From IMG/VR virus record IMGVR_UViG_3300017788_000029, positions 1 through 57,574 of that record: a DNA stretch of 57,574 nucleotides; one strand, 5' to 3'. The DNA comes from a virus. The translations under genes were made by a program, and so were the position numbers. Positions 39,912 to 47,631 of this stretch are shown one piece after another; position 1 is the first letter of the stretch; each line of letters starts with the position of its first letter. The notes beneath the pieces are model-generated. The model ran no database searches and had not been told where the DNA came from. It saw nothing but the letters and a program-made list of their open reading frames with translations.

Positions 39912-42340
39912 GCCTCGGAGCCCTCGACCGGGCGCTCCTCCTCGTAGGTCGCGAGGCCCACCGACGCCGATGGGTCCTCCAACCTCGGGATGACGTTCGC
40001 GACCGAGCCGCGGACGAACACGAGGACGTTCTGGTGGGCCTTCCCGAACTTCCGGCCCTTCTCGAACTGCCGCGCGACGCGCACGGGGACCGAGCCGAGC
40101 GCCTGGAGGTAGATCGCCTCGTTGTAGAACGCCATCCCGGCCTTCTCGAAGGCGCGGATCGTGTCGGCGACGAACCCGTGGTAGGCACCGTCGCGCTCCG
40201 CGCCGCGGACCTCTCCGACGACGATGGCCGCGAACGCGTCCTCCCGGAGCATCGAGACCGTCTCCGCGATGATGCGCTCGTACGCCTCGCGGAACGCGTG
40301 GTAGGGCATCGTCGAGAGGTCCCGCGGGTCGTCAGAGTAGACCTCCAGATCGGCGTAGGGAGGGCAGGTCAGGAGGAAGTCGAACTTCCACGTCTCCTTC
40401 GCGCAGACCGTGCGGATCGCCGTCGAGTCGCCCTGGTACCAGGTCGCGTCCCCGAGCGCCGGCTGCTCGTCGTTCTCCCGGTAGTCCGAGGCCGTGGCGA
40501 ACAGCCAGAGGAGGTCGCCGGGCTGGACGTGCGGGAGGCACTTTGCTTCGTACATCGGATCGAGCCGGACGCCGCCGACGTCGGTGACGCGGGCCGGCGT
40601 CTCGTAGGGCAGCCCGCTCTCGACGAACTTCACCCGCTCCCTCCAGTCGGCGGGAGCGCGCCGGTCGAGGAGGTCATCCACCGGACGGTCCGAGACGCGC
40701 ACGCCGAGCACGGCCACGTCCTTGCGACCGATCCGGTCGAGCCCGTGGAGGACCGAAGAGAGGCCCATCCCGGAACCCACCGGGCAGACGATCCGCTTGA
40801 CCTCGGTGGGGAGGTTCTCGATCTGCCGCGCGTTCGTCGGCACGTAGCAGTCGGCATCGAGCCCGAGCCGGACCATCTCCCAGCCGCGCTCGGCCGCGTC
40901 CTTCTCCGCCATCGGGATCAGGCGCTTGAGGAACCCGCGCCCGCTCGGCCGGATGAGGTCCGCTCCGTGGAGGACCGCATCGCGCTCCGCCGGGGAGAGG
41001 TCGTTCGCCTTCGCGGTGTAGACCCGGCACGGGATCTTGAGCGCCTGCGCCAGGCGAGCGACGCGGGAGACCATGGGGGAGTGCCGGGAGCCGGCCGCGA
41101 CGAAGCCGCGAGCGCCGGTCTCCTTCGCGAGCGCGAGGCCCGCGCGCGCCTTCGCGCCGCTCACCCCGTTGACCTCGAACAGGTCATCTCGCTTGAGCCA
41201 GATCCGGCCGCCGTCCGGGTGCTCGACCTGCTCGACTGGCGTGATCGCCTCGGGATCGGTGACGAGCGCCGCGTGGCCCGGGCGAGGAGCGCGAGGGGCC
41301 CGCGCCGCCTTCGGCAGGATGCTCTCGGCCTGCTCCCGGTTCGCCTCGACCTGCTCGCCGCGGAGGTCGACACCGACGTAGGAGCGCCCGAGCCACGCCG
41401 AGACGATGCCCCGAACGGAGCCGCCCGCGAACGGGTCGATCACCCGCCCGCCGGCCGGGCAGAACCACCGCACGAGAAGCTCGGTCAGCACCGGGTCGAA
41501 GACGCTCGTCCCGGTCGACGAGAGGCCCGAGGCGTCGGCGACACGGAGGTAGGAGGCTTCGAACTCCTCGTTCGTCGTCGCCCTCCCCAGCATGGCGTCG
41601 ACCGCGCGCTTCTGGTCGTAGTAGTCGGGGACCTGCCCCGAGAGCGACGCGAACAGGGCGCCCTTCGACTTCTTCGCCTCGGCGTAGGCCTTGGGGTCGC
41701 GAGCGCCGGAGGAGAGCCCGAGCGCGTTCCGCGGACGACCGATCTCCGACCGGATGCCGATCGCCATCCACGCGCGCCGCCGAGCCACCCAATACCCCTG
41801 CCGGGCGTCGAGGATGGAGAAGGGCGGGGCACCGAACCGCTCGGCGAGCGTCCGCCTGGTCTCATCGCCGTCGTCCCCTCCAGTGTTCGCGGACGCGAGC
41901 ATCTTCGCGACGTCGGCTGGCTCCCAGCCGGTGAGCCGGATCTCCTCCGGCGAGAACCCGGAGAAGAGGTCGGCGAGACGGAACGGGTTCCACGTCGCGA
42001 TCTCGCCCAGGCGGTTGTCGGCGGGGACGTAGAGCTTGGCCAGCCGCTCGTCGTGGTCGGTCTCGACCACGGGGACCTCCTCCAGCCCGAGGTTGAGCGC
42101 CGCGAGGTAGCGCGTGTCGCCGGCCTCCAACTCGCCGCGAGGGTCCACGATCATCGGGGTCGTCCAGCCGAACTCGTTCAGGGACCGAACGATGTCGGGG
42201 ACCGCGTGGGCGTTGTCCCTCGGGTTCCCCTCGCGCCGCCGGAGGTCGGCGAGCTTCCGAAACGGCACGCCCTGCGCCCGGAGCCGAGCGAGCGACGAGA
42301 GGAGGCGGGAGGAGGGCTGAGGGCGGGAAGCGGTCGGCAT
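39908..42340 (-). CDS. ParB-like / DNA methyltransferase split by a PLP-dependent enzyme domain
   Basis: An 810-residue protein with three parts. Residues about 28-150 resemble ParB/Srx domains (LEAGDTRYLAALNLG, VPVVETDH). Residues about 280-345 contain methyltransferase motif I (DPFAGGS, 302-308) and YVGVDL; GDS (637-639) and motif IV CPPY (659-662) lie far downstream, with a typical C-terminus (HQNVLVFVRG). Between them residues about 358-615 match the ACC deaminase/D-cysteine desulfhydrase fold: IWLKRDDL, SGAKAR with K397 as the likely PLP lysine, and PVGSGMGL as phosphate loop. ParB-methylase fusions are known in phages; this inserted enzyme domain is unusual. Function is unproven. Confidence 0.8.
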   Translation of the reverse strand: MPTASRPQPSSRLLSSLARLRAQGVPFRKLADLRRREGNPRDNAHAVPDIVRSLNEFGWTTPMIVDPRGELEAGDTRYLAALNLGLEEVPVVETDHDERLAKLYVPADNRLGEIATWNPFRLADLFSGFSPEEIRLTGWEPADVAKMLASANTGGDDGDETRRTLAERFGAPPFSILDARQGYWVARRRAWMAIGIRSEIGRPRNALGLSSGARDPKAYAEAKKSKGALFASLSGQVPDYYDQKRAVDAMLGRATTNEEFEASYLRVADASGLSSTGTSVFDPVLTELLVRWFCPAGGRVIDPFAGGSVRGIVSAWLGRSYVGVDLRGEQVEANREQAESILPKAARAPRAPRPGHAALVTDPEAITPVEQVEHPDGGRIWLKRDDLFEVNGVSGAKARAGLALAKETGARGFVAAGSRHSPMVSRVARLAQALKIPCRVYTAKANDLSPAERDAVLHGADLIRPSGRGFLKRLIPMAEKDAAERGWEMVRLGLDADCYVPTNARQIENLPTEVKRIVCPVGSGMGLSSVLHGLDRIGRKDVAVLGVRVSDRPVDDLLDRRAPADWRERVKFVESGLPYETPARVTDVGGVRLDPMYEAKCLPHVQPGDLLWLFATASDYRENDEQPALGDATWYQGDSTAIRTVCAKETWKFDFLLTCPPYADLEVYSDDPRDLSTMPYHAFREAYERIIAETVSMLREDAFAAIVVGEVRGAERDGAYHGFVADTIRAFEKAGMAFYNEAIYLQALGSVPVRVARQFEKGRKFGKAHQNVLVFVRGSVANVIPRLEDPSASVGLATYEEERPVEGSEA

Positions 42341-42364
42341 ATAGGGAACTCCGTAGGGGGAGGG

Positions 42365-42559
42365 TCAGCGGGGAGGTCGGGAGGGAGGAGCGAGCGCGCC
42401 GCACGCCGTGCAGGCCCATCCTGCCTTGGTCGAGCGCCAGGAGGTGTCAGGCCCGCACGATGGGCAGGCCACGGCCGTGGTGACCTTCGTCACCTCCACG
42501 GGAGTGCCAGAGGCCAGGGGAAAGACGATGGAGAGAGCGGAGATGATGGTTCGGAGCAT
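42365..42559 (-). CDS. Small protein with hydrophobic N-terminus and zinc ribbon
   Basis: A 64-residue protein: residues 1-19 (MLRTIISALSIVFPLASGT) are a possible signal or membrane segment; CPSC and CTAC near 32 and 50 form a zinc-ribbon pattern. Starts 2 nt after the upstream stop. Function unknown; the membrane segment would be at odds with a nucleic-acid role. Confidence 0.6.
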   Translation of the reverse strand: MLRTIISALSIVFPLASGTPVEVTKVTTAVACPSCGPDTSWRSTKAGWACTACGALAPPSRPPR

Positions 42560-42561
42560 GT

Positions 42562-43143
42562 TCAGCGGTCCTCGGGGCAGGGTTCGAAGGAGAGGTGACC
42601 AGGAGCGTCCTCGTCGCGAGGCTCGGGGTGCCCGCAGATGCGGCAGACCCAGGTCGGCGGAGGAGGGAGCCGTGGAGGGGCCAGCGGGGATTCGTCGTCG
42701 ACGGCAGAGAGGAGGCGTCGGCCTCCGGGCCGGAACGGCGAAGGAGGGTCCGAGGAGGCACCCGAGCCCGCGGGAGACGAGCGGGGTGCGGGTGCCTCCT
42801 CGGGAGGCACGTCCGATGGGGCGTGCCCGAGGCCGGGCGAGGCTTCGGGCATCGGACGCGTGTTCTTGGAGAGGAAGAGATCCAGCGCCTCCCGGATGAG
42901 GACCGCCTGCGGCACGCGCCGCTCATCGGAGAGAGCGCGGAGAGCACGGAGGTGCGCGGGGTCGAGGTAGACCGTCGTGCTCACTCGTCGCTCGGGCACC
43001 TGTCGTCCTCCTCGCATCATCCAGTCCGCCGTCATGCGCACCGCCTCCGGAGCGGTCTCGGCCACCTCGACCGCCGGCTGACCGTCGACGCTCGTCCTCC
43101 ACGTGCCGTCGCGGGTGAGCGTCACCCGGATGTCGTAGATCAT
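42562..43143 (-). CDS. Ribbon-helix-helix regulator with C-terminal zinc-ribbon-like motif
   Basis: A 193-residue protein. Residues about 55-95 (RVSTTVYLDPAHLRALRAL, then VPQAVLIREALDLFL) are a CopG/Arc-type ribbon-helix-helix DNA-binding unit. A long Pro/Ser linker leads to CRICGHPEP and a last Cys. It is a good candidate for a phage transcription regulator. Starts at ATG just after the previous stop. Confidence 0.75.
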   Translation of the reverse strand: MIYDIRVTLTRDGTWRTSVDGQPAVEVAETAPEAVRMTADWMMRGGRQVPERRVSTTVYLDPAHLRALRALSDERRVPQAVLIREALDLFLSKNTRPMPEASPGLGHAPSDVPPEEAPAPRSSPAGSGASSDPPSPFRPGGRRLLSAVDDESPLAPPRLPPPPTWVCRICGHPEPRDEDAPGHLSFEPCPEDR

Positions 43144-43145
43144 CG

Positions 43146-43787
43146 TCACGGCTTCCCCTCTCGAAGGGGGCACCACGAGGGAGGCTCGGCGTCACCCATC
43201 GTCGCGGCCGGTAGAAGGCCATCGCTCGTCGGGATCGCCGCCGACTCGTGGTAGCAGGGGCCGTGGTGTTCAGAGGCCTCGGCCTTCCCGAAACGAGGGC
43301 ACTCGCCGCAGGTCATGGGCAACGAGTGGTCCGGAGCGAGGACCCAGCTGAGCCGGATATCTCGCTCGGTGACCGTCCCCACGTCGCCGTCCTCGTAGTC
43401 GTGCGCCGTCGCCTTCGTGACGACGACGACCGGCCAGAAGCCGTGGAAGCCGGGATCGGGCGGCAACTGCGGGCCCGTGACGCGAACGACCTCGCCGTCT
43501 CGACCTCGGTAGAGCTTCCCGATCACGACCTCCTGCGAGCGGAGCGCCGCGACCTCGGACCGCAGCCGAGCAGCCTCAGCGGCCATCGCCGCCGCGACCG
43601 ACTCCGCCTCGAAGTGCTTCGCGTGGAGCACCTCGACCTCGGCGACGATGGTCTGGGCGATCTGCGCCATGCGCTCGGCGACCTGCGCGCGCCACTGGTT
43701 GCTCGGGAGGTCGATGCAACGCACGAGCGCCTCCATCGCGTGGTCCACGAGCGTCTCGTGAACTTTCCTCGGGTCGTTGATGAGCAT
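43146..43787 (-). CDS. Early protein after element E, coiled coil plus Cys-rich tail
   Basis: A 213-residue protein: a helical N-terminal half (RMAQIAQTIVAEVEVLHAKHFEAE), a beta domain (VVIGKLYRGRDGEVVRVTGP) of a type seen in RNA- or DNA-binding barrels, and a C-terminal Cys set (CGECPRF, then WCPL). Function unknown. The ATG is fixed by the class-1 ribosome site. Confidence 0.65.
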   Translation of the reverse strand: MLINDPRKVHETLVDHAMEALVRCIDLPSNQWRAQVAERMAQIAQTIVAEVEVLHAKHFEAESVAAAMAAEAARLRSEVAALRSQEVVIGKLYRGRDGEVVRVTGPQLPPDPGFHGFWPVVVVTKATAHDYEDGDVGTVTERDIRLSWVLAPDHSLPMTCGECPRFGKAEASEHHGPCYHESAAIPTSDGLLPAATMGDAEPPSWCPLREGKP

Positions 43788-43860
43788 CGGTCCTTCTCCT
43801 TCGCCGTCGGCCCTTCGCCGACGCTCCATCCTTGGATCGTCCGCCGAACGAAGGCAACAA
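43788..43860 (-). promoter_or_regulatory. Class-1 promoter/hairpin/ribosome-site element E
   Basis: TTGTTG at 43855-43860 directly follows the TAG stop of the upstream gene; 18 nt; TCCAAG at 43831-43836; a perfect 7-bp hairpin at 43805-43823 (CGTCGGC, 5-nt loop, GCCGACG); then GGCGAAGGAGAAGG. The stem pairing GTCGGC/GCCGAC replaces the wobble pair of the other copies. Confidence 0.8.
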
Positions 43861-44436
43861 CTACCGTCGCTCGGGAGCGACTCGGGCCGCCGGCTCGGTC
43901 CACGGCACGCCGATGGTCTGGAAGAATTCCCGCTCGGTCGCGCCGGGGAAGACGCGCCCGGTCTTCTCCGAGACCACACGCCCCTCCTCGACGCGCACGC
44001 CTACGCGCCGGCAGACCGTCACGAGGTGCTGGGAGTACTCCGCCGGGCCCGTGCGGATCGCGAGGATGACGCCCCACTGCGCCGGAGGTCGGACTGCGAA
44101 CACGTCGAGTCTCGCTCCCTCGGGGAGCACGACGAGGGACCAGACGCGCCGCGAGGTCCGAACGTCAGGGACGATCGGATGCGTCTCGGTCCTCCACCGG
44201 AGCTTCCCGGCCGCGACCATATCGCCGAGGAGGAGCGCGAGCCGACACTGCCCCGTCGGCTCGCCGAAGAGGTCCGTGGTGACCTCGGGCTCGGCGACGA
44301 TCTCGATGTCCTTCACCTCCGCCGCGCCTCGCCGAAGCGAGCCGGCGATGACGATCTGCTTGCACGCCGGAGCGAGCGCATCGCGCACGCGTTCGGCGAT
44401 CGGTGCGGCCTTCGCCGCCAGCATTCGGTCGAGCAT
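43861..44436 (-). CDS. PolX-type (DNA polymerase beta-like) nucleotidyltransferase
   Basis: A 191-residue protein. GSLRRG (32-37) with VKDIEI (D43, E45) and LDVF (D111) form the nucleotidyltransferase triad of family X polymerases, and AEYSQHL-type residues near 132 fit the C-terminal palm. It lacks the N-terminal HhH and lyase domains of full PolX, so it is a minimal or truncated form that may do short gap filling or untemplated transfer. ATG with GGAGGAG upstream, in an ATGA overlap. Confidence 0.85.
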   Translation of the reverse strand: MLDRMLAAKAAPIAERVRDALAPACKQIVIAGSLRRGAAEVKDIEIVAEPEVTTDLFGEPTGQCRLALLLGDMVAAGKLRWRTETHPIVPDVRTSRRVWSLVVLPEGARLDVFAVRPPAQWGVILAIRTGPAEYSQHLVTVCRRVGVRVEEGRVVSEKTGRVFPGATEREFFQTIGVPWTEPAARVAPERR

Positions 44437-44561
44437 CACTCCTCCTTCACCGCGGCCAAGGCCGCCTCTACGACCGCGCACAGATTCCCGATCCGTGCGC
44501 GGCCTCCATGCGTTCGGTTCCATGCCTCCCGGATGCGCGCGAGCGCCTCCCGGTGCGTCAG
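44436..44561 (-). CDS. Small protein with a probable CTG start
   Basis: A 41-residue frame, LTHREALARIREAW then IGNLCAVVEAALAAV, ends in an ATGA overlap with the PolX-like gene. No ATG, GTG or TTG lies between its plausible start and the upstream stop; CTG in a CTGA overlap (44559-44561) fits the pattern of the neighbouring overlaps. It is helical and of unknown function; the ribosome site is weak. Confidence 0.45.
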   Translation of the reverse strand: MTHREALARIREAWNRTHGGRARIGNLCAVVEAALAAVKEE

Positions 44562-44854
44562 CGGTCCGCCGTCGCGCCGTCCAGCACCGCCCTCGGCTTC
44601 GGCGTCGTCGCCTTCGAGTGGATCCCGTGCTTCCGGTCCATCTCCTCCCGCTTGTCGGGAGCGAGGAGGTCTCGGACCAGCAGGTAGAGGCGCAGTTGCT
44701 CCCTCGGGCTCCCGGCCAGGGCTTGCTCCAGCGAGCGCCCCATCCGGGCCCGATTCGGAGCCGAGAGTTGCCACCACCGGATCCGGAGCTTCCGCGGAGC
44801 GATCTCCATCGCCGCCGCCGCCCTTCGCGTCAGTCGGTCTCGTTTCGTGCTCAC
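44558..44854 (-). CDS. Small basic early protein, unknown
   Basis: A 98-residue helical protein (RLTRRAAAAMEIAPRKLRIRWW, then SPREQLRLYLLVRDLLAP). GTG at 44854 has GGAGGAG at a good distance; a GTG 4 nt upstream in another frame is too close to it. Function unknown. Confidence 0.6.
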   Translation of the reverse strand: MSTKRDRLTRRAAAAMEIAPRKLRIRWWQLSAPNRARMGRSLEQALAGSPREQLRLYLLVRDLLAPDKREEMDRKHGIHSKATTPKPRAVLDGATADR

Positions 44855-44876
44855 CCACTCCTCCTTTTCGCGGGTC

Positions 44877-45389
44877 TCAGCCCGCGCTCCTTCGACGCCC
44901 ACGGAGCGTCACCTTCTCGCCGGCCTCGCGATCCTCGCGGAGCGCGCGCCGAGCATCCTCCTCCAGAGCAGCCGGGAAGATCGCGCGCACGGTCCCGTCC
45001 TCTTCGACGAGGATCCACGAGACGATCGGGTCGACCGTCCGGCACCGGATCGCGCGCGCCCACCGGATGGCGACCGCCGCGACCTGCACCAACTCCTCGT
45101 AGCGCGCCTCGTCTCCCTTCGCCGAGAGCGCCTCCGCGACCTCCTCCCGCAGGATGTGCTCCCACGAGACCTGTCCTCGGTCGGCCGCTCGGTCGCAGTG
45201 GTCCCGGCTGTTCGCCTCCTCGACCGCGAGCGCCTCCGCGCTCGTGTGGACGTCGGGGAAGTCCTGATCGTCGCCGAAGCCCTTGGAGCGTTGCCGGTCC
45301 CGCTCGGCGAGGACCGCGCCGATCTCGGTCGCGTCTCGGTTCAGCGCGGTGACGAGCGTCGCGATCATCTCCCGGTCGAGCGCCTTCAC
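44877..45389 (-). CDS. MazG-like nucleotide pyrophosphohydrolase
   Basis: A 170-residue protein of the all-alpha NTP pyrophosphatase superfamily as seen in many actinobacterial phages. Signature parts: VLAERDRQRSKGFGDDQDFPD (26-46), WEHILREEVAEAL (76-88) and ELVQVAAVAIRW (99-110); E82, E83, E86 and D93 are likely metal ligands. It may remove non-canonical NTPs or degrade (p)ppGpp. GTG start in a GTGA overlap. Confidence 0.8.
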   Translation of the reverse strand: MKALDREMIATLVTALNRDATEIGAVLAERDRQRSKGFGDDQDFPDVHTSAEALAVEEANSRDHCDRAADRGQVSWEHILREEVAEALSAKGDEARYEELVQVAAVAIRWARAIRCRTVDPIVSWILVEEDGTVRAIFPAALEEDARRALREDREAGEKVTLRGRRRSAG

Positions 45390-45697
45390 GACCCGCTCCC
45401 GTCCGGAGCAACCCAGCCGTTCCACGCTCGGTCCACGAGGTTGCCGTCGATGGCCGCTCCGAGCGCCGCGAGCGCCTGGCCCGGCGTGTCACCCGTCCCG
45501 CAGAGGAACGGCGCGGAGTCGACCGCCGCCAGGAAGCGATCCGACGTCGCCTCATCGTCGACCGACGTCAGCGAGATCGCGATCGTCCGCTCGACGGGCA
45601 GCTGGACCTCCGGAGGGCTCGCCTCGCTCTCCGGCTCAGGGTCGGGGGGTGGCTTCGGGTGCCCCGTGTACGGGTCCCGCTCGATCTCTTCGCTCAT
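45386..45697 (-). CDS. Small Pro-rich early protein
   Basis: A 103-residue protein: the first 35 residues are Pro/Glu rich, then a short alpha/beta unit (RTIAISLTSVDDEATS, GTGDTPGQALAALGAAID) faintly like HicB-type proteins. No family claim. A hairpin and GAGAAGGAGAAGG precede the ATG. Confidence 0.6.
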   Translation of the reverse strand: MSEEIERDPYTGHPKPPPDPEPESEASPPEVQLPVERTIAISLTSVDDEATSDRFLAAVDSAPFLCGTGDTPGQALAALGAAIDGNLVDRAWNGWVAPDGSGS

Positions 45698-45713
45698 CTC
45701 CGCCTTCTCCTTC

Positions 45714-45727
45714 TCGGGCTCTCCCGA
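45714..45727 (-). promoter_or_regulatory. Leader hairpin plus ribosome site (class-1 3' half)
   Basis: The hairpin TCGGG, AGAG, CCCGA sits in the 30-nt gap and runs into AGAAGGAGAAGG, the same hairpin-plus-ribosome-site unit as the class-1 elements but without the TTGTTG and TCCAAG boxes. Confidence 0.65.
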
Positions 45728-46369
45728 TCACCACCAGCCGGTCTCGACGAGATCGACCGGGAACTTCTCGCGCGAGAAGCCGGGCTCTCGCCCGAACCGC
45801 CTCGCGAGGTGCAAGACCTCGAACTCGTGCCGCGGGGTGCCGTCCTTCCCCTCCTCGGCGTCGATGAACGAGGGTCGAGCGCGCAGGATGCGCTCCCTCA
45901 GCAGCGAGCACTCCGAGAACAGCCGCGCGCGGTCGGTCGAGCCGTGCCGGAACGCCGAGCGGACGATCGCGATGACCTGCTTCGAGACCACCGACGCGCC
46001 CTCGACGTGATCGGAGTCTTGGCCGTCGTCGTAGGGCGGGTTCATCACGGCAAGGTCAAAGGGCGGTTCCGTTGGTCCGCCGTCCTCGTAGAGATCCTCG
46101 ACCCACGAGAGGAAGTCTCGGTGGATGACGCGGAGGCCCGGCCACGCGCGCCGGAGGTGCTTCACGCGCCCCGAGTGAAGCTCGACCGCGGTGATCGAGG
46201 AGACCGGAACGCCGAGGTCCACGAGCGCCTCGACCAGCGCGCCCTCTCCGGCGCTCGGTTCGAGGATGCGGAGCTTCGACAGGTCTACGTCGGGGAATGC
46301 CTCCAACGCGAAGGTGGCGGTCCGCTTCGCGAGGACCGGATCCGTGAGCCAGGGAGCGAGCTTACTCAC
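45728..46369 (-). CDS. DNA adenine N6-methyltransferase
   Basis: A 213-residue class I methyltransferase: motif I LEPSAGEG (36-43), an acidic residue AVELH (61-65) and motif IV NPPYDD (110-115) of adenine-N6 enzymes. No separate specificity domain is seen, so the target is unknown. It may protect the phage DNA from restriction. GTG start, 8-nt overlap with its upstream neighbour. Confidence 0.85.
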   Translation of the reverse strand: MSKLAPWLTDPVLAKRTATFALEAFPDVDLSKLRILEPSAGEGALVEALVDLGVPVSSITAVELHSGRVKHLRRAWPGLRVIHRDFLSWVEDLYEDGGPTEPPFDLAVMNPPYDDGQDSDHVEGASVVSKQVIAIVRSAFRHGSTDRARLFSECSLLRERILRARPSFIDAEEGKDGTPRHEFEVLHLARRFGREPGFSREKFPVDLVETGWW

Positions 46370-46589
46370 CGAGAGCCTCCTTCAAGCGGTCGATCAGACC
46401 GCCGATGTCGCGGAGCGTCATCGTCACGAGCCAGCCGTCGATCGACTTCCCGAGCCGCTCGCGAGGAGCGCCCCACCGCTGCACATGCCTCTCGTCGATC
46501 CGCGAGAAGCCGGGCTCGGCCCGCTCCGGGAGCGAGAAGGCGTAGCGGACCTGGGCCTTGGTCGCCCGGTCGAACGTTCCGCCGCTCAT
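46362..46589 (-). CDS. Small early protein with short-helix motif
   Basis: A 75-residue protein (TKAQVRYAFSLPERAEPG, then TMTLRDIGGLIDRLKEALG). The pattern, ATxKQ-like start and a C-terminal selector helix LIDxLK, resembles small domains that accompany phage helicases or DNA-binding proteins. Function unknown. ATGA overlap. Confidence 0.6.
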   Translation of the reverse strand: MSGGTFDRATKAQVRYAFSLPERAEPGFSRIDERHVQRWGAPRERLGKSIDGWLVTMTLRDIGGLIDRLKEALGE

Positions 46590-46933
46590 CGCGTCACCTC
46601 GGCCCGGATCCGGTCGACCTTCGTCCGGAGCGAGATGACCTCGTTCCGGAGCGAGACGTTCTCCGCCTCGATCGTGTCGAGCCGCGCGTGGAGAGCACGC
46701 GCAGCCGCGAGGAGGGTCTGCATCGGGTTCGGTGCCTTCCGAAGCGACTCCGGAGGGACACCGAGAACCTCGGCGAGCCGCTCGCGGTCATGGAGCGCGT
46801 CAGCGAGCCGCGAGATCGCGACGTCGGCCGCCGTGCGAGACGACTCCAGCGCCTTCGCCAACCCCGCGTTCGTCCTCCTCAGTTGGACGCTCTCATCGCA
46901 CCCGCATCTCTCGATCTCGTCGTCGTCGCTCAC
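46586..46933 (-). CDS. Early coiled-coil protein
   Basis: A 115-residue protein with two Cys near the N-terminus and a long heptad region (ARLDTIEAENVSLRNEVISL, about 86-107) that looks like a leucine zipper. GTG start with a GTGA overlap. Function unknown. Confidence 0.6.
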   Translation of the reverse strand: MSDDDEIERCGCDESVQLRRTNAGLAKALESSRTAADVAISRLADALHDRERLAEVLGVPPESLRKAPNPMQTLLAAARALHARLDTIEAENVSLRNEVISLRTKVDRIRAEVTR

Positions 46934-47211
46934 CGTTTCCTCCTGCCTTGGTTCTCGAAGAGGTCGGCCTCGGCCGCTCGCTTCGCTCGCTTCGCGCCCT
47001 TCGCTCTCTCAGGGACGGGCACCGTCGGTGCCGGTCTCGCTCGGGGCTGCGTCCCCTTGCGCTCTCCTCCGCTCCAGACGAACCGGAGCCGCTTCCCGTC
47101 GTGGCTCTCGTAGACCTCCTCGATCTTCCTCTCGGGAAAGGCCTCCGCGCACCACTCGACCAGCCACCGAGGCGGAGGGTCGACGAGCACGAAGCCGTTC
47201 GGGATCGGCAT
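46930..47211 (-). CDS. Small basic early protein, unknown
   Basis: A 93-residue protein with a Pro/Trp N-terminus (VDPPPRWLVEWCAEAFPER) and a Lys/Arg-rich tail (AKGAKRAKRAAE) that could bind nucleic acid. ATGA overlap. Confidence 0.6.
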   Translation of the reverse strand: MPIPNGFVLVDPPPRWLVEWCAEAFPERKIEEVYESHDGKRLRFVWSGGERKGTQPRARPAPTVPVPERAKGAKRAKRAAEADLFENQGRRKR

Positions 47212-47579
47212 CAGTCGAGGTTGTCGACGAAGATCCGCGCGCGCCGCCGCACGTCGTCGAGCCGCGCCTGCGCCTGGTCTCGGGCCTCCCTCGTCGTCGC
47301 CACCTCTCGCTCCTCGATCGCGTCCACGATCTCGGCGAGCACGACCGTCGCCGTGTCCTCGTCGCCGAGGCTCGCTCGGTGGTAGTTGAGCGCCTGGATC
47401 GCCGCCCGGAGCGCACCCGCCTCCTGGGCGTCGTACTCTCGGGTCGTCGACTTCCGGCCGGGATCGTCCGACTTCGCGCGCCGCGCGAGATAGTCCGCGC
47501 GCCGCTCCAGTGTCGCGATCTTCGAGTTGAGGTTCTCGATCACCGGGCCGCCCACTCCTCGCGGTCTCTCTTCGCCCAT
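47211..47579 (-). CDS. Early coiled-coil protein
   Basis: A 122-residue, almost entirely helical protein (IENLNSKIATLERRADYLARR, later REVATTREARDQAQARL). Start at ATG 47579 is favoured by a hairpin and GAGAGGAGAAGG upstream; a GTG at 47630 with GAGGG upstream would add 17 residues through the hairpin. Confidence 0.6.
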   Translation of the reverse strand: MGEERPRGVGGPVIENLNSKIATLERRADYLARRAKSDDPGRKSTTREYDAQEAGALRAAIQALNYHRASLGDEDTATVVLAEIVDAIEEREVATTREARDQAQARLDDVRRRARIFVDNLD

Positions 47580-47596
47580 TGGGGCCTTCTCCTCTC

Positions 47597-47612
47597 CGAC
47601 GCCGATGCGTCG
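47597..47612 (-). promoter_or_regulatory. Leader hairpin plus ribosome site (class-1 3' half)
   Basis: A perfect hairpin CGACGC, ATCG, GCGTCG precedes GAGAGGAGAAGG. Pairing is kept with another stem sequence, as in the class-1 hairpins. Confidence 0.6.
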
Positions 47613-47631
47613 AGTCACATAGTGCGCCACG

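Noticed and set aside
40034-42598. Long plus-strand frame opposite the ParB-methyltransferase fusion
   Set aside because: Composition is Arg/Asp/Glu-biased with no domains; the minus-strand frame has clear motifs and a start signal.
45386-45697. HicB-type antitoxin
   Set aside because: Only a faint DTPxxALxxL pattern; no HicA-like toxin partner and a Pro-rich N-terminus unlike HicB.
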